Shown piece by piece: positions 9,379 to 20,268 of a stretch of 64,000 nt of DNA. Origin of the DNA: Serratia sp. PL17 (GTDB taxonomy: Bacteria > Pseudomonadota > Gammaproteobacteria > Enterobacterales > Enterobacteriaceae); contig NZ_JAFIBY010000001.1 of assembly GCF_017832355.1 (NCBI RefSeq), forward strand, positions 1,054,001 to 1,118,000, given 5' to 3'. The translations under genes were made by a program, and so were the position numbers. Within the stretch, counting starts at the first letter, position 1; every line of letters begins with the position of its first letter. The notes beneath the pieces were generated by a model. It was not told the origin of the DNA and searched no databases. It worked only from the letters and a program-made list of their open reading frames with translations.

Positions 9379-10425
9379 TCAGAAGCGGGTATCTACCGCA
9401 TCCGCGAGCATAGCCAGCAACTGTTCGCTGTCGGACCAGCTCAGGCAAGGATCGGTGATCGACTGGCCGTAGGTCAGCGGTTGTCCGGCAACGATTTTCT
9501 GTGTGCCTTCTACGAGGAAGCTTTCTGCCATTACGCCTGTGACAGCGACAGAACCTGCACGGATTTGCTGGCAGACGTTTTCTGCCACTTCCAACTGGCG
9601 ACGATGCAATTTCTGACAGTTACCGTGGCTGAAGTCGATCACCAGGTGTTCCGGCAGGTCGAATTCACGCAGGCTATCGCAGGCGGCAACGATGTCGGTT
9701 GCATGATAGTTCGGCGTTTTGCCCCCGCGCATGATGATATGGCCATACGGATTACCACTGGTCTGATAGATCGTCATTTGCCCGTGTTTGTCCGGGGACA
9801 GGAACATATGCCCGGCGCGTGCGGCACGGATGGCATCTATGGCAATACGGGTGTTGCCGTCTGTCCCATTCTTAAAGCCTACCGGGCAAGAAAGCGCCGA
9901 AGCCATCTCGCGGTGGATCTGGCTTTCGGTAGTGCGTGCGCCAATGGCACCCCAGCTGATCAGATCGGCAATGTATTGGCCGACAACCATGTCGAGGAAT
10001 TCGGTGGCGGTAGGCAGGCCGAGTTGGTTCACTTCCAGCAACAGTCTACGGGCCATTTCAATGCCACGATTCACCTGGAAAGTTCCATCCAGTGCAGGGT
10101 CGGAGATTAAGCCTTTCCAACCCACCACGGTGCGCGGCTTTTCAAAATAGGTACGCATCACGATTTCGAGGCGATCCTGATAACGGATGCGCAGGGCATT
10201 CAGCCGGCCGGCATAATCAATGGCGGCGTCAAGATCATGGATAGAACAAGGGCCGATAACCACCAATAGACGGCGATCCTCACCGGTCAGGATTTTTTCA
10301 ATTCGCTTACGTGACGCCGTCACGTTATCAGCGATTTCCGCCGAGATCGGCAACGTCTCTGCCAACGCTTGCGGCGTCACGAGGCTGTCGATGCGCGCGG
10401 TCCGCAGTTCATCTGTTTTGTGCAT
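9379..10425 (-). CDS. aroH: 3-deoxy-7-phosphoheptulonate synthase, Trp-type (AroH)
   Basis: 348-residue class I DAHP synthase, joining PEP and erythrose 4-phosphate in the first step of the shikimate pathway. Length and sequence match E. coli AroH, including MHKTDELRTARI, GPCSIHD, the metal and substrate motifs KPRTVVGWKG and GARTTESQIHREMASALSCP, and the ending VDTRF. The open frame runs on to 10623, but the ATG at 10425 follows AGAG and fits AroH exactly. Neighbours hemP and ppsR match the E. coli ydiE-aroH-ppsR order, supporting the Trp-sensitive isoenzyme. No TrpR-like CTAG core is present between this start and ppsR. Confidence 0.93.
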   Translation of the reverse strand: MHKTDELRTARIDSLVTPQALAETLPISAEIADNVTASRKRIEKILTGEDRRLLVVIGPCSIHDLDAAIDYAGRLNALRIRYQDRLEIVMRTYFEKPRTVVGWKGLISDPALDGTFQVNRGIEMARRLLLEVNQLGLPTATEFLDMVVGQYIADLISWGAIGARTTESQIHREMASALSCPVGFKNGTDGNTRIAIDAIRAARAGHMFLSPDKHGQMTIYQTSGNPYGHIIMRGGKTPNYHATDIVAACDSLREFDLPEHLVIDFSHGNCQKLHRRQLEVAENVCQQIRAGSVAVTGVMAESFLVEGTQKIVAGQPLTYGQSITDPCLSWSDSEQLLAMLADAVDTRF

Positions 10426-10754
10426 GATTTTCTCTAAAGATTTTTCTTCGCTGCGGCCGGAGTGCCGGGAAGTGATGGCGATCACAATAACGTAAAAACC
10501 GATGAATTCAACCGTAGAAACTGTGTTCTGTTGATCAAAGCCGCGAAAAAAAGCGCAAAAATGATGGGCTATGGAGGAATAATCAACAGATGGCAGGGGA
10601 GAGCCTCTGCGATTAGCATTCAAATCTGCTGCCGGTAGAATTGTCCTTCCAGTGATTTGCGGGGGCGAATACGTTTGCCGCGATTAACGCGGGCGCAGCA
10701 TGCCGTGCCCCTTCAATCATGTCAGGTGCCTGTCCGTAATGTAGAGGGTACAGA
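10426..10754. other. Gap between ppsR and aroH
   Basis: 329 bases with no convincing gene. The aroH frame stays open for 198 bases but lacks a family match there. No clear terminator follows ppsR. The aroH promoter must lie here, yet neither a TrpR operator nor a Trp-rich leader is visible. Confidence 0.5.
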
Positions 10755-11576
10755 TCAGAACATACGGCGGCTCATACCCAGAATATCCAGAATCTTGGTT
10801 GAGATTTCTTCTACCGAATAGTTGGTGGTATTCAGATATCGGATCTGATTCTTGCGGAATAAAGCTTCGACTTCTGCAAGCTCCATACGGCACTGGCGTA
10901 TTGAGGCATAACGGCTGTTTTCGCGCCGCTCTTCACGGATCGCGGCTAAACGTTCCGGGTCAATCGTCAGACCGAAAAGCTTGTGCTGAAACGGTTTCAG
11001 CGCGGCAGGCAGATGCAAATTGTCCATATCGTCAGCGGTAAACGGGTAGTTGGCAGCGCGAATCCCGAACTGCATCGCCAGGTACAGGCTGGTGGGGGTC
11101 TTTCCGCAGCGGGACACGCCAAGCAAAATCACCTGTGCCTGATCGAGGTTGCGTAACGAGATTCCGTCATCGTGTGCCAATGTGTAGTCAATGGCGGCAA
11201 TACGTGCGTCATATTTCCCAAGGTTGCTGGCCGTCAGTCCGTGGGTGCGATTCGGTACCGGCGTCGGTTCCACACCCAGCTCACCCTGTAACGGACCAAC
11301 CAACGCTTGCACGATATCCTGACAAAAGCCTTCGCTCTGAGTAATAACATTGCGCACTTCCGGCGATATGATCGAGTAAAACACCAGCGGGCGCACGCCG
11401 GTTTCACGATAAATCTCATTAATCTGCTGACAAACACCGCGGGCGCGCGCTTCAGTTTCCACAAAGGGCAGCGTAAATGTCGTGGCCGTCACTGGAAATT
11501 GCGACAACACGGCATGACCCAAGACCTCGGCAGTGATCGCCGTGCCGTCCGAAATATAAAAAACGCTTCTTTCCAC
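10755..11576 (-). CDS. ppsR: PEP synthase regulatory kinase/phosphorylase PpsR
   Basis: 273-residue bifunctional enzyme that uses ADP to phosphorylate and inactivate PpsA and uses phosphate to reverse this. The N-terminal [19 protein letters not shown] and the P-loop [15 protein letters not shown] (about residues 150-165) define the DUF299 family. The start is GTG 11576, with AAGGAG six bases upstream; the frame extends to 11702 without family match. It is divergent from its target gene ppsA, as in E. coli. Confidence 0.95.
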   Translation of the reverse strand: MERSVFYISDGTAITAEVLGHAVLSQFPVTATTFTLPFVETEARARGVCQQINEIYRETGVRPLVFYSIISPEVRNVITQSEGFCQDIVQALVGPLQGELGVEPTPVPNRTHGLTASNLGKYDARIAAIDYTLAHDDGISLRNLDQAQVILLGVSRCGKTPTSLYLAMQFGIRAANYPFTADDMDNLHLPAALKPFQHKLFGLTIDPERLAAIREERRENSRYASIRQCRMELAEVEALFRKNQIRYLNTTNYSVEEISTKILDILGMSRRMF

Positions 11577-12105
11577 CCTAGACTCCTTACCTGGAACAGT
11601 GACGTAATTTTCACGTCTGCTTGTTCTTATCATGGGCTCCAGGTAATCCAGCGGTAAAGAGGCGGGCAGAAAAATTGTGATAACGCGGTCAGAGTCGGTC
11701 ATTAATCTGGCAAAAAGAGGGGGGGATGTCGGGTAAAAACTTCAGTGAAACACTATTTCAATTTTAATGAAGAGTTTAAGGTTATTTATCCTGCGTTATT
11801 ATTCCGCATTGTGGTGTTATTTTGGTCTAAAACATGAATTTGAGTGTGGTTTTTAAAACTGAAGTTTAAAAAATACTTAATTTGTTGAGTTTTAAGCTAT
11901 TAGTGCGGCAGGGAACGATTCCATCGCCATTTTCCCTGTCAGGAAGTTTTCCTAAAATCCACTTTCTTCGCCGGGTTGATCGATTCACCTTTCCATTTCC
12001 TATGGATCATTGTGCTAGTCTGATTCGGCGCCGTTTTGGCGGTGCTGAGAAAGCAAGCGAATTAAATCCGTCTATACCCTACTGATAGCAATAAGGATTG
12101 TCTCG
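11577..12105. other. Divergent ppsR/ppsA control region
   Basis: 529 bases without a gene. The part nearer ppsA is AT-rich (11740-11900) and holds a Cra-like operator at 11974-11989 and a possible ppsA -10 (TAGTCT, 12016-12021) in an extended TGTGC context. No other structure is clear. Confidence 0.6.
11974..11989 (+). promoter_or_regulatory. Probable Cra (FruR) operator before ppsA
   Basis: GGTTGATCGATTCACC, read on the minus strand as GGTGAATCGATCAACC, keeps one perfect Cra half-site (TGAATCGA) and a weaker second half. It sits upstream of the likely ppsA promoter, where Cra acts as an activator in E. coli. Confidence 0.6.
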
Positions 12106-14484
12106 ATGTCCAACAATGGCCCAGACTTGCGTAATGTGCTTTGGTACAACCAGCTCGGCATGCACGACGTTGACCGTGTCGGCGGCAAAAATGCCTCCCT
12201 CGGTGAAATGATCACCAATCTTTCCGATTTGGGCGTGGCCGTGCCAAACGGTTTTGCCACCACCGCGCAGGCGTTTAACGATTTCCTCGAGCAAAGCGGT
12301 GTTAACCAGCGCATCTATCAGCTACTGGATCAAACTGATGTTGACGACATTGCTCAACTGACCAAGGCTGGCGCGCAAATACGCCAATGGATTATCGACA
12401 CGCCGTTCCATGCAGAATTCGAGCGTGAAATTAATCTGGCTTACCAGCAGCTGGCCGACGGTGAACCCCAGGCGTCATTTGCAGTACGTTCATCGGCGAC
12501 TGCGGAAGATATGCCGGATGCCTCTTTTGCCGGCCAGCAGGAAACCTTCCTCAACGTGCAGGGGATCGACGCCGTCATGGTGGCGATCAAACACGTATTC
12601 GCCTCGCTGTTTAACGACCGCGCCATCTCCTACCGTGTGCATCAGGGTTATGACCACCGCGGTGTGGCGCTGTCAGCGGGCGTGCAGCGCATGGTGCGTT
12701 CTGACCTGGCGTCTTCCGGCGTCATGTTCACCATTGATACCGAATCGGGTTTTGATCAGGTGGTGTTTATCACCTCCGCCTTCGGCCTGGGTGAAATGGT
12801 GGTGCAGGGTGCGGTAAACCCTGACGAATTCTATGTGCACAAACCGACATTGCTGAAAGGCAAACCGTCGATCGTGCGCCGCAACCTGGGTTCGAAAAAA
12901 ATCCGCATGGTGTACGCACCTTCGCAGGATCACGGCAAGCAGGTACAAATCGAAGACGTGCCAGAGCAGCAACGCAATCGTTTCTCTCTGACTGACGAAG
13001 AAGTACAAGGCTTGGCCCATCAGGCACTGCTGATTGAAAAACACTACGGTCGCCCAATGGATATCGAGTGGGCCAAAGATGGCCATACCGGCAAGCTCCT
13101 GATCGTGCAGGCGCGTCCGGAAACCGTGCGCTCTAACGAGCAAACCATGGAGCGTTACCAGCTCAATGGTTCCAGCCCGGTGCTGGTGGAAGGGCGTGCT
13201 ATCGGTCACCGCATTGGCGCGGGCCCGGTGAAGGTCATCCACAATATCAGCGAGATGGATCGTATCGAGCCGGGTGATGTTCTGGTGACAGACATGACTG
13301 ACCCGGATTGGGAGCCGATCATGAAAAAGGCTGCAGCAATCGTCACCAACCGGGGCGGTCGTACCTGCCACGCGGCCATCATCGCCCGCGAACTGGGTAT
13401 TCCTGCCGTGGTGGGCTGCGGCAATGCGACCGATCTGTTGAAAGAAGGTCAGAAAGTCACGGTTTCTTGCGCAGAAGGTGATACCGGCTTTGTTTACAGT
13501 GAGATGCTCGACTTTAGCGTGCAGAGTTCTGAAGTGACTGAATTGCCTAAACTGCCGCTGAAAATCATGATGAACGTCGGTAACCCCGATCGTGCTTTCG
13601 ACTTTGCGCGTTTACCGAATGAAGGTGTGGGTCTGGCTCGCCTTGAATTTATTATCAACCGTATGATTGGTGTGCATCCGAAGGCCTTGTTGGAATTTGA
13701 TCAACAAACCCCCGAATTGCAAAATGAAATCAAGGCGCTGATGCAGGGCTACGACCACCCGGCCGAGTTCTATGTGGGCCGTCTGACGGAAGGGATCGCG
13801 ACGCTGGGTGCTGCGTTCTGGCCAAAGCGTGTGATTGTGCGTCTTTCTGACTTTAAGTCCAATGAATACGCCAATCTGGTTGGCGGTGAGAAGTATGAGC
13901 CGCACGAAGAGAACCCAATGCTGGGCTTCCGTGGGGCAGGTCGTTATGTCTCTGATAACTTCCGCGACTGCTTCGCGATGGAATGTGATGCGGTAAAACG
14001 CGTTCGCAACGAAATGGGCCTGACCAACGTTGAGGTCATGGTGCCGTTTGTCCGCACCGTAGCACAAGCGGAAGCCGTCGTTGCCGAATTGGCGCGTCAG
14101 GGTCTGAAGCGCGGTGAGAATGGCCTGAAAGTGATCATGATGTGCGAGATCCCATCCAATGCGCTGTTGGCGGATCAGTTCCTGGAACACTTTGATGGCT
14201 TCTCCATCGGCTCTAACGACATGACTCAGTTAACATTGGGTCTGGACCGCGACTCGGGTGTGGTGTCTGAACTCTTTGATGAGCGTAACGAAGCGGTGAA
14301 GATTCTGCTGTCGATGGCGATTCAGGCGGCTAAGCGCCAGGGTAAATATGTCGGTATCTGCGGCCAGGGTCCTTCTGATCACGAGGACTTTGCAGAGTGG
14401 TTGATGGATCAGGGTATTGATAGCCTGTCACTCAACCCGGACACTGTCGTACAAACCTGGGTTAATCTGTCGAAGAGGAAGTAA
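12106..14484 (+). CDS. ppsA: Phosphoenolpyruvate synthase
   Basis: 792 residues, the same length as E. coli PpsA. It converts pyruvate and ATP to PEP, AMP and phosphate in gluconeogenesis. The order of domains is the ATP-grasp nucleotide-binding part ([20 protein letters not shown]), the swivelling phosphohistidine domain ([19 protein letters not shown], His near 421) and the C-terminal PEP/pyruvate barrel ([18 protein letters not shown]). An AAGGA site precedes the ATG. PpsR, encoded divergently, should control the active-site Thr next to the His (RTCH). Confidence 0.97.
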   Translation: MSNNGPDLRNVLWYNQLGMHDVDRVGGKNASLGEMITNLSDLGVAVPNGFATTAQAFNDFLEQSGVNQRIYQLLDQTDVDDIAQLTKAGAQIRQWIIDTPFHAEFEREINLAYQQLADGEPQASFAVRSSATAEDMPDASFAGQQETFLNVQGIDAVMVAIKHVFASLFNDRAISYRVHQGYDHRGVALSAGVQRMVRSDLASSGVMFTIDTESGFDQVVFITSAFGLGEMVVQGAVNPDEFYVHKPTLLKGKPSIVRRNLGSKKIRMVYAPSQDHGKQVQIEDVPEQQRNRFSLTDEEVQGLAHQALLIEKHYGRPMDIEWAKDGHTGKLLIVQARPETVRSNEQTMERYQLNGSSPVLVEGRAIGHRIGAGPVKVIHNISEMDRIEPGDVLVTDMTDPDWEPIMKKAAAIVTNRGGRTCHAAIIARELGIPAVVGCGNATDLLKEGQKVTVSCAEGDTGFVYSEMLDFSVQSSEVTELPKLPLKIMMNVGNPDRAFDFARLPNEGVGLARLEFIINRMIGVHPKALLEFDQQTPELQNEIKALMQGYDHPAEFYVGRLTEGIATLGAAFWPKRVIVRLSDFKSNEYANLVGGEKYEPHEENPMLGFRGAGRYVSDNFRDCFAMECDAVKRVRNEMGLTNVEVMVPFVRTVAQAEAVVAELARQGLKRGENGLKVIMMCEIPSNALLADQFLEHFDGFSIGSNDMTQLTLGLDRDSGVVSELFDERNEAVKILLSMAIQAAKRQGKYVGICGQGPSDHEDFAEWLMDQGIDSLSLNPDTVVQTWVNLSKRK

Positions 14485-14514
14485 TTCTCTGGCGTTGATT
14501 AATTGCTCACTCTA

Positions 14515-14543
14515 AAGCCGCGACCCTGTTGCGGCTTTTTTTA
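14515..14543 (+). terminator. ppsA terminator
   Basis: AAGCCGC and GCGGCTT pair around a nine-base loop and are followed by a T-run, 30 bases after the ppsA stop. This is a typical intrinsic terminator. Confidence 0.85.
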
Positions 14544-14599
14544 TTTCTGAATGTAAATAAAAAGGGGCACAGGAATAATAATGACCAAAAAAAGAATAA

Positions 14600-14706
14600 A
14601 AAAAAGCCCATCATAGGAGACGGGCAAAGACTACACACAGCAATTCACATGTATGGCATTACATTGTTTGGAAATCTTGCTTTAAATCAGGTATTTGAAG
14701 CAATAC
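14600..14706 (-). ncRNA. rprA: Small RNA RprA
   Basis: The minus strand carries GAATTGCTGTGTGTAGTCTT followed by TGCCC, the conserved core of E. coli RprA. A GCCCGTC...GATGGGC hairpin and T-run form its intrinsic terminator. The predicted start near 14706 (after TATTAT at 14713-14718) gives about 107 nt, against about 105 in E. coli. RprA is an Hfq-dependent RNA that raises RpoS translation and controls envelope and biofilm genes. Its place next to ydiK is also as in E. coli. The 5' half has diverged, keeping a TTTAAAGCAAGATTTCC stretch similar to the E. coli rpoS-pairing side. Confidence 0.88.
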
Positions 14707-14744
14707 ATGGCAATAATACTAGATATTTAAACACCATTAGTCAT

Positions 14745-14758
14745 TAAGAATCATCCTA
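14745..14758 (-). promoter_or_regulatory. RcsB box of rprA
   Basis: TAAGAATCATCCTA (plus strand) matches the Rcs box TAAGAATATTCCTA except for two central bases. It lies just upstream of the rprA -35 region (about 14736-14741), which is itself poor, as expected for an activator-dependent promoter. Confidence 0.8.
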
Positions 14759-14932
14759 ATCAATATCCCTATCCCCCTTTATTTTTACCAGGCGTGATTA
14801 TTATTGGGCTGATAAAAAGGTGTATTTATTCGGTATGTTCAATGCGTGCTCGAAAGAAAGTCACGGTGGTGATTTTATTATCGTGACCGGTTAATCCAAA
14901 AAACCAGGTGAGAGGCAGGGGCGGGGAAAGAT

Positions 14933-14956
14933 CTCTGCCCGGCAGCCCGGGCAGAG
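14933..14956 (-). terminator. Hairpin after ydiK
   Basis: CTCTGCCCGG and CCGGGCAGAG form a perfect ten-pair stem with a CAGC loop just beyond the ydiK stop. The T-rich tract after it is short (ATCTTTCC), so termination may be partial. Confidence 0.6.
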
Positions 14957-14967
14957 TTTAAAGAGGG

Positions 14968-16068
14968 TTACATTTGCTCCAGATCTTTGGCGACCTCTTT
15001 TACATCGGCGGTGGGCTCTGGCGCTTCGCTCATCCAGGCAGTGAGTAAACGATAGGATACCGCCAGCACGACCGGGCCGATAAACAGGCCAATCATACCG
15101 AACGCGAGCAGGCCACCAATAACACCGGACAGGATCAGCAACATCGGTAAATCGGCACCCATGCGGATCAGAACAGGGCGCAGAACGTTATCCAGCGTGG
15201 CCACCACACAGCTCCAGACCAATAGCACGGTGCCCCAGGTTGTGTCCCCGCTCCAATACAGCCAGATGATTGCCGGCACCAGCACCAGTAGCGGCCCTAG
15301 CTGTGCAACGCAACAGATGAAGATCAGCACGGTCAGCAGCGTCGCGGCAGGAATGCCGGTTACTGCCAGGCCAATGCCGCCCAGGACCGATTGCACCAGC
15401 GCTGTCACTACAACGCCCAACGCGACTGCGCGGATTGCCTGCCCGGCCAATACCACCGCCGCGTCGCCGCGTGCAGCACCGAGACGTGTCGCAAAGTGAC
15501 GGATACCCAGAGCAACTTGCTCACCGCGGGCATAGAGTAAAACGCTAAACAGCAGCATCAAGGTGCAATGCAATAAGAGGCGGCCAATATGCGCCGCTTG
15601 CGCGACAAACCAGGTTGCGGTCTGGCCGAAGTAAGGCTGGACCTTCGCGACCAGCGCCGTCCCCCCCGCGCTCACCAGCGTGTGGTAACTGGTATAGATC
15701 TTATCGCCGATCATCGGGATTGATTGTAGCCAGGCCAGATCGGGAATATGCAATTTTCCCGGCGTGCTAGCCCAGGCAACAACGGGCGCACTGTTGTCCA
15801 CTACGCTGCTTATCAGCAGGGATATCGGCAGTATGAATAGCAGGATCAGCAGTATCGTCATCACGACGACCGCCAGTGAACGTCTACCCCAAAGTACTTT
15901 TTGCAACTTAATGAGCAATGGCCAAGTGGCGATGACCACCATGCCCGCCCAGGCAAAGCCGAGAATGAAGGGTTGAATGACCCAAAAACAAGCGACGATC
16001 ATAATGGCGATAAATAGCACGCCAAAAATAATCCGTGGCAAATCGTATCGAGATTGCGGGATTGTCAT
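14968..16068 (-). CDS. ydiK: AI-2E family transporter YdiK
   Basis: 366-residue inner-membrane protein of the AI-2E/PerM exporter family, with about eight hydrophobic segments, two near the N-terminus (17-60), one near 65-88 and a cluster in the C-terminal half (about 150-340). Family features are the charged linker after the third helix and the Gly-rich last helices (SGVIGGLLAFGMIGLFIGPVVLAV). Its substrate is not known. It is divergent from ydiJ and next to rprA, as in E. coli. Confidence 0.88.
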   Translation of the reverse strand: MTIPQSRYDLPRIIFGVLFIAIMIVACFWVIQPFILGFAWAGMVVIATWPLLIKLQKVLWGRRSLAVVVMTILLILLFILPISLLISSVVDNSAPVVAWASTPGKLHIPDLAWLQSIPMIGDKIYTSYHTLVSAGGTALVAKVQPYFGQTATWFVAQAAHIGRLLLHCTLMLLFSVLLYARGEQVALGIRHFATRLGAARGDAAVVLAGQAIRAVALGVVVTALVQSVLGGIGLAVTGIPAATLLTVLIFICCVAQLGPLLVLVPAIIWLYWSGDTTWGTVLLVWSCVVATLDNVLRPVLIRMGADLPMLLILSGVIGGLLAFGMIGLFIGPVVLAVSYRLLTAWMSEAPEPTADVKEVAKDLEQM

Positions 16069-16320
16069 GAATGGGTTCTCATCCTGGTAGGTTTAGTCCT
16101 TGGGACCGTTTAATCATGGTGCATATTGGTCAAAAATTACAGGGCGGCACACCTTTTGTTGCGGGCCATTCTGTGACAGGACAATTGCAATAATGTGCAT
16201 GCCTTCACTAAACGAGTATGTTAGTTTTTATCTCTAATAAAAAATAGGGCGGGTCTGAATAAAGGCCTGATTCAGCGTTCATTAACGCATATAAAACAGA
16301 CAGACAGGGTCAAAAATCGA

Positions 16321-19300
16321 ATGATCCCACAGATTTCTCAAGCGCCCGGCCTCGTTCAGCGGGTGCTCGACTTTTTGGAAGCGTTAAAGCAAAACGGATT
16401 CAACGGCGATATCGCCACCAGCTACGCCGATCGACTGACGATGGCGACCGACAACAGTATCTATCAGTTATTGCCCGATGCCGTCGTGTTCCCTCGCTCA
16501 ACGGCAGACGTGGCGTTGATTGCGCGTCTGGCGGCAGAGGAGCGTTTCAGTACGCTGGTCTTTAGCCCGCGCGGCGGGGGCACCGGCACTAATGGCCAGT
16601 CGCTCAATACCGGTATTGTGGTGGATATGTCGCGCCATATGAACCGCATCCTTGAGATCAACGTTGAGCAAGGCTGGGTCAAGGTTGAAGCGGGGGTCAT
16701 TAAAGACCAACTTAACCAGTATTTGCGGCCGTTCGGCTATTTCTTCTCGCCGGAGCTTTCTACCAGTAACCGCGCCACGCTGGGCGGTATGATCAACACA
16801 GACGCCTCCGGTCAGGGCTCGCTGGTGTACGGTAAAACATCCGATCACGTGTTGGGCCTGCGAGCTGTCCTGCTGGGTGGGGACATGATCGACACGCGTG
16901 CTATGCCGACGCCGTTGGCGGAAACGATTGCTCGCGAAGATACGGTTGAAGGCCGGATTTACCACACCGTGCTCAATAGCTGTCGTGAGCAGCGCACACT
17001 GATTCTGGAAAAATTCCCCAAACTTAATCGCTTTCTGACCGGGTACGATCTGCGGCATGTGTTTAGCGATGACATGCAAACCTTCGATCTGACACGTATT
17101 CTGACGGGCGCTGAAGGGACGTTGGCGTTTATTACCGAAGCGCGGCTGGATATTACGCCATTGCCGAAGGTGCGCCGCTTGGTGAATGTCAAATACGATT
17201 CGTTTGATTCTGCACTGCGCAATGCCCCGTTCATGGTGGATGCCAAGGCTCTGTCGGTTGAAACCATCGATTCCAAGGTCCTGAATCTGGCTCGTGAAGA
17301 CATTGTCTGGCATTCGGTGAATGAATTAATCACCAACGTGCCAGATAAAGAAATGCTTGGTCTTAACATCGTCGAGTTTGCCGGGGATGACAACGTGTTG
17401 ATCGATCGGCAGATGGAGGATCTCTGTCAGCGGCTGGACGAATTGATCACCGAAAAGCAGGGCGGTGTGATCGGCTATCAGATCTGTGGGGATCTGGCCG
17501 GCATTGAACGAATTTATAACATGCGTAAAAAGGCTGTCGGGCTATTAGGCAACGCCAAAGGGCGCGCTAAACCTATTCCGTTTGCCGAAGACACCTGTGT
17601 GCCGCCGCAGCATCTGGCCGATTACATCGTCGAGTTCCGCCAGTTGTTGGACAGCCATAACCTGAGCTATGGCATGTTTGGCCATGTGGATGCTGGCGTA
17701 TTACATGTACGCCCTGCACTCGATATGTGTGACCCACAGCAGGAAGTGTTGATGAAACAGCTTTCTGACCAGGTGGTGGCGCTGACGGCCAAATATGGTG
17801 GGTTGCTGTGGGGGGAACATGGCAAAGGGTTCCGCGCTGAATACAGCCCTGAATTCTTCGGTGATCAGCTGTTCCTGGAACTGCGGCGTATTAAGGCCGC
17901 GTTTGATCCGAACAACCGTCTCAACCCCGGTAAAATATGCCCGCCATTAGGTGTCGATGCGCCGATGATGAAAGTTGATGCCGCCAAGCGTGGCACGCTT
18001 GATCGCCTTATCCCGGTAGAGGTACGCACTTCGTTCCGTGGCGCGATGGAATGTAACGGCAATGGTTTGTGCTTCAATTTTGATGTACGCAGCCCAATGT
18101 GCCCGTCGATGAAGATCACCGGTAGCCGTATTCATTCACCCAAAGGTCGGGCGGCGTTGGTACGTGAATGGTTGCGTCTGCTTTCAGAGCAGGGCGTCGA
18201 TCCGCTGGTGCTGGAGAAACAGCTGCCACAACAACGTCTCAGTTTCCGGACTCTGATAGAGAAAACGCGCAACAGTTGGTACGCCGGCAAAGGCGAATAT
18301 GATTTCTCCCACGAAGTGAAAGAGGCCATGTCCGGTTGTCTGGCCTGCAAAGCCTGTTCTACGCAGTGCCCGATCAAAATTGACGTGCCGGGCTTCCGTT
18401 CGCGTTTCCTGCAGCTATACCACACGCGCTATTTGCGGCCGGCACGCGACTATATGGTCGCAGGGGTCGAGAGCTACACGCCGCTGATGGCGAAAGCGCC
18501 GAAAGTGTTCAACTTCTTTTTCCGCCAGCCCTGGGTTCGTGAATTGAGCCGTAACACGATTGGCATGGTTGATTTGCCGATGCTTTCCAGCCCGACGCTG
18601 CGCCAGCAACTTTCAGGTCATGGTGCCATGACCATGACGCTGGAGCAGCTTGAAGCGCTGAGCGTAGAAAAGCGCGAACAGTATGTCCTTATCGTTCAGG
18701 ATCCCTTTACCAGCTATTACGACGCCAAAGTGGTGGCGGATTTTGTACGGCTGGTGGAAAAGCTCGGTTACCGTCCTGTGCTGTTGCCGTTCTCACCGAA
18801 CGGGAAAGCCCAACATATCAAAGGTTTTCTGACACGATTTGCCCGCACCGCGCGCAAGACAGCTGATTTTCTTAACCGAGTGGCAAAGCTTGGCATGCCG
18901 CTGGTGGGTGTCGATCCGGCGTTGGTGTTGTGCTATCGCGACGAATATAACGAGATCCTCGGTGAGGCCCGCGGGGATTTCCAGGTACAACTGGTGCACG
19001 AGTGGTTGCAGCAGCGCTTGGCTGAACGTGCAGAGCAGCCTGCGACGGGCGAAGCCTGGTATTTGTTCGGCCACTGTACGGAAACCACGGCCTTACCTGC
19101 CAGCGGCCAACATTGGGCGTCCATCTTTGCACGCTTTGGGGCCAGGCTGGAAAACGTCAGCATCGGTTGCTGCGGCATGGCGGGAACTTACGGGCATGAA
19201 GTAAAGAACCTGCAGAATTCGCTCGGGATTTATGAGCTATCCTGGCATCAGGCATTACAACGTCTGCCGCGGCAACGTTGTCTGGCGACCGGCTATTCCT

Positions 19301-19377
19301 GTCGCAGCCAGGTCAAACGTATTGAGGGTAACGGTGTACGACACCCATTACAGGCACTTCTGGAGATGATTGAGTGA
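16321..19377 (+). CDS. ydiJ: FAD-linked D-2-hydroxyglutarate dehydrogenase YdiJ
   Basis: 1018 residues, the E. coli YdiJ length. The N-terminal half is a vanillyl-alcohol-oxidase type FAD domain ([14 protein letters not shown] near residue 83, GTLAFITEA) followed by an FAD oxidase C domain ([27 protein letters not shown]). The C-terminal half has a Cys cluster ([12 protein letters not shown], about 677-688) for a 4Fe-4S centre and a CCG-type domain ([12 protein letters not shown]). E. coli YdiJ oxidises D-2-hydroxyglutarate, a by-product of serine synthesis. The stop overlaps menI by four bases. Confidence 0.92.
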   Translation: MIPQISQAPGLVQRVLDFLEALKQNGFNGDIATSYADRLTMATDNSIYQLLPDAVVFPRSTADVALIARLAAEERFSTLVFSPRGGGTGTNGQSLNTGIVVDMSRHMNRILEINVEQGWVKVEAGVIKDQLNQYLRPFGYFFSPELSTSNRATLGGMINTDASGQGSLVYGKTSDHVLGLRAVLLGGDMIDTRAMPTPLAETIAREDTVEGRIYHTVLNSCREQRTLILEKFPKLNRFLTGYDLRHVFSDDMQTFDLTRILTGAEGTLAFITEARLDITPLPKVRRLVNVKYDSFDSALRNAPFMVDAKALSVETIDSKVLNLAREDIVWHSVNELITNVPDKEMLGLNIVEFAGDDNVLIDRQMEDLCQRLDELITEKQGGVIGYQICGDLAGIERIYNMRKKAVGLLGNAKGRAKPIPFAEDTCVPPQHLADYIVEFRQLLDSHNLSYGMFGHVDAGVLHVRPALDMCDPQQEVLMKQLSDQVVALTAKYGGLLWGEHGKGFRAEYSPEFFGDQLFLELRRIKAAFDPNNRLNPGKICPPLGVDAPMMKVDAAKRGTLDRLIPVEVRTSFRGAMECNGNGLCFNFDVRSPMCPSMKITGSRIHSPKGRAALVREWLRLLSEQGVDPLVLEKQLPQQRLSFRTLIEKTRNSWYAGKGEYDFSHEVKEAMSGCLACKACSTQCPIKIDVPGFRSRFLQLYHTRYLRPARDYMVAGVESYTPLMAKAPKVFNFFFRQPWVRELSRNTIGMVDLPMLSSPTLRQQLSGHGAMTMTLEQLEALSVEKREQYVLIVQDPFTSYYDAKVVADFVRLVEKLGYRPVLLPFSPNGKAQHIKGFLTRFARTARKTADFLNRVAKLGMPLVGVDPALVLCYRDEYNEILGEARGDFQVQLVHEWLQQRLAERAEQPATGEAWYLFGHCTETTALPASGQHWASIFARFGARLENVSIGCCGMAGTYGHEVKNLQNSLGIYELSWHQALQRLPRQRCLATGYSCRSQVKRIEGNGVRHPLQALLEMIE

Positions 19378-19790
19378 AACTGTGGAAACGAGAGACGACG
19401 CTGGAGCAACTAAACCAGGCCGGTGACGGATGTATGGTCAGTCATGTGGGGATCCAATTTACCCGACTGGAGGACGATTATCTCGAAGCGACCATGCCGG
19501 TTGATCAGCGTACCCGGCAGCCGTTTGGCCTGTTGCACGGTGGTGCATCGGTAGTGCTGGCAGAATCGATGGGGTCGATGGCCGGTTACCTGTGTAGCGA
19601 AGGGGAACAGAAAGTGGTGGGGTTGGAAATCAACGCCAACCATCTGCGCGCGGTATTTGAAGGCCAGGTGCGCGGCGTGTGTCGGGCGTTGCATGTGGGG
19701 CGTCGCCATCAGGTGTGGCAGATAGAAATCTTCGATTCACGCGATCGCCTGTGCTGCACTTCACGCCTGACTACGGCCGTTATCGACTAG
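19374..19790 (+). CDS. menI: 1,4-dihydroxy-2-naphthoyl-CoA hydrolase MenI
   Basis: 138-residue hotdog-fold thioesterase (E. coli YdiI) of the menaquinone pathway. The family active-site stretch [20 protein letters not shown], with its catalytic acid (Glu of LAES), is intact. It starts at GTG 19374 inside GTGA shared with the ydiJ stop, so translation is probably coupled. The ending [10 protein letters not shown] matches the family. Confidence 0.92.
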   Translation: MKLWKRETTLEQLNQAGDGCMVSHVGIQFTRLEDDYLEATMPVDQRTRQPFGLLHGGASVVLAESMGSMAGYLCSEGEQKVVGLEINANHLRAVFEGQVRGVCRALHVGRRHQVWQIEIFDSRDRLCCTSRLTTAVID

Positions 19791-19794
19791 GTTT

Positions 19795-19826
19795 ACCCCG
19801 CAGGTAGCCTTACCTGCGGGTATTTT
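19795..19826. terminator. Terminator after menI
   Basis: CCCGCAGGTA and TACCTGCGGG form a ten-pair stem with a GCCT-type loop, followed on the plus strand by TATTTTT. It lies between the convergent menI and the unnamed gene at 19842 and could serve both. Confidence 0.8.
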
Positions 19827-19841
19827 TGCCATTCAGTCAGT

Positions 19842-20246
19842 TCATAACTGAAAGGGCACCCGCTTAACGAAGTCTTTCTGGAAGGCATTGGCTTTCTCCC
19901 AAGTGCCTTCCATTGCATATTTTTGACAGATTAAGGTCAGAGTATGACGGGCAAAATGATAGCTCTGAACCCGGAACAGCTGACAACGCTGTGGGTTGTT
20001 GATCTCTACGATCAGCCGGTTATGCAGTTTGCTCAACGCGTGCAGATAGCTTTCATCATCACCGTTTTCCAGACACAGATTGGCCATATTCAGGCTGACA
20101 CTGTTGTAGCGTTTCAGATGGTTGATATTGCACTCCGGCCGTTTAAGCGACGCCTCTGCCATGTAGAAATCTACCGTAGCGTCGCGCACGCTGAATTTAT
20201 AGTCATCAATTTTGCCCAGCAGCCACGCATTCATCGAGATATTCAT
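19842..20246 (-). CDS. Unrecognised protein behind a Fur box
   Basis: 134 residues from ATG 20246. A longer frame reaches 20372, but that part contains the Fur box and so is probably not translated. The product starts MNISMNAWLLGKIDDYKFSV and has no signal peptide or membrane segment. It is mostly helical in character, with a repeated pattern of Leu, Asn and aromatic residues (LKRYNSVSLNMANLCLENGD, ALSKLHNRLIVEIN, YHFARHTLTLICQKYA). Four Cys are spread over the chain (PEC, NLC, QRC, LIC). It replaces ydiH of E. coli, to which it shows no likeness. The Fur box and the suf neighbours suggest a role during iron shortage; the function is unknown. Confidence 0.75.
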   Translation of the reverse strand: MNISMNAWLLGKIDDYKFSVRDATVDFYMAEASLKRPECNINHLKRYNSVSLNMANLCLENGDDESYLHALSKLHNRLIVEINNPQRCQLFRVQSYHFARHTLTLICQKYAMEGTWEKANAFQKDFVKRVPFQL

Positions 20247-20268
20247 TTGCCCGTGCTCAATTAGAATT

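Noticed and set aside
10426..10623. 66-residue N-terminal extension of aroH
   Set aside because: No family match, no ribosome site, while ATG 10425 fits AroH exactly.
12673..13371. 232-codon antisense frame over ppsA, and similar long antisense frames over sufB, sufC, tyrS and ydiJ
   Set aside because: They mirror strongly conserved genes on the plus strand and have no family likeness or start signals.
14529..14747. 72-codon frame after ppsA
   Set aside because: It starts inside the ppsA terminator and runs antisense to RprA.
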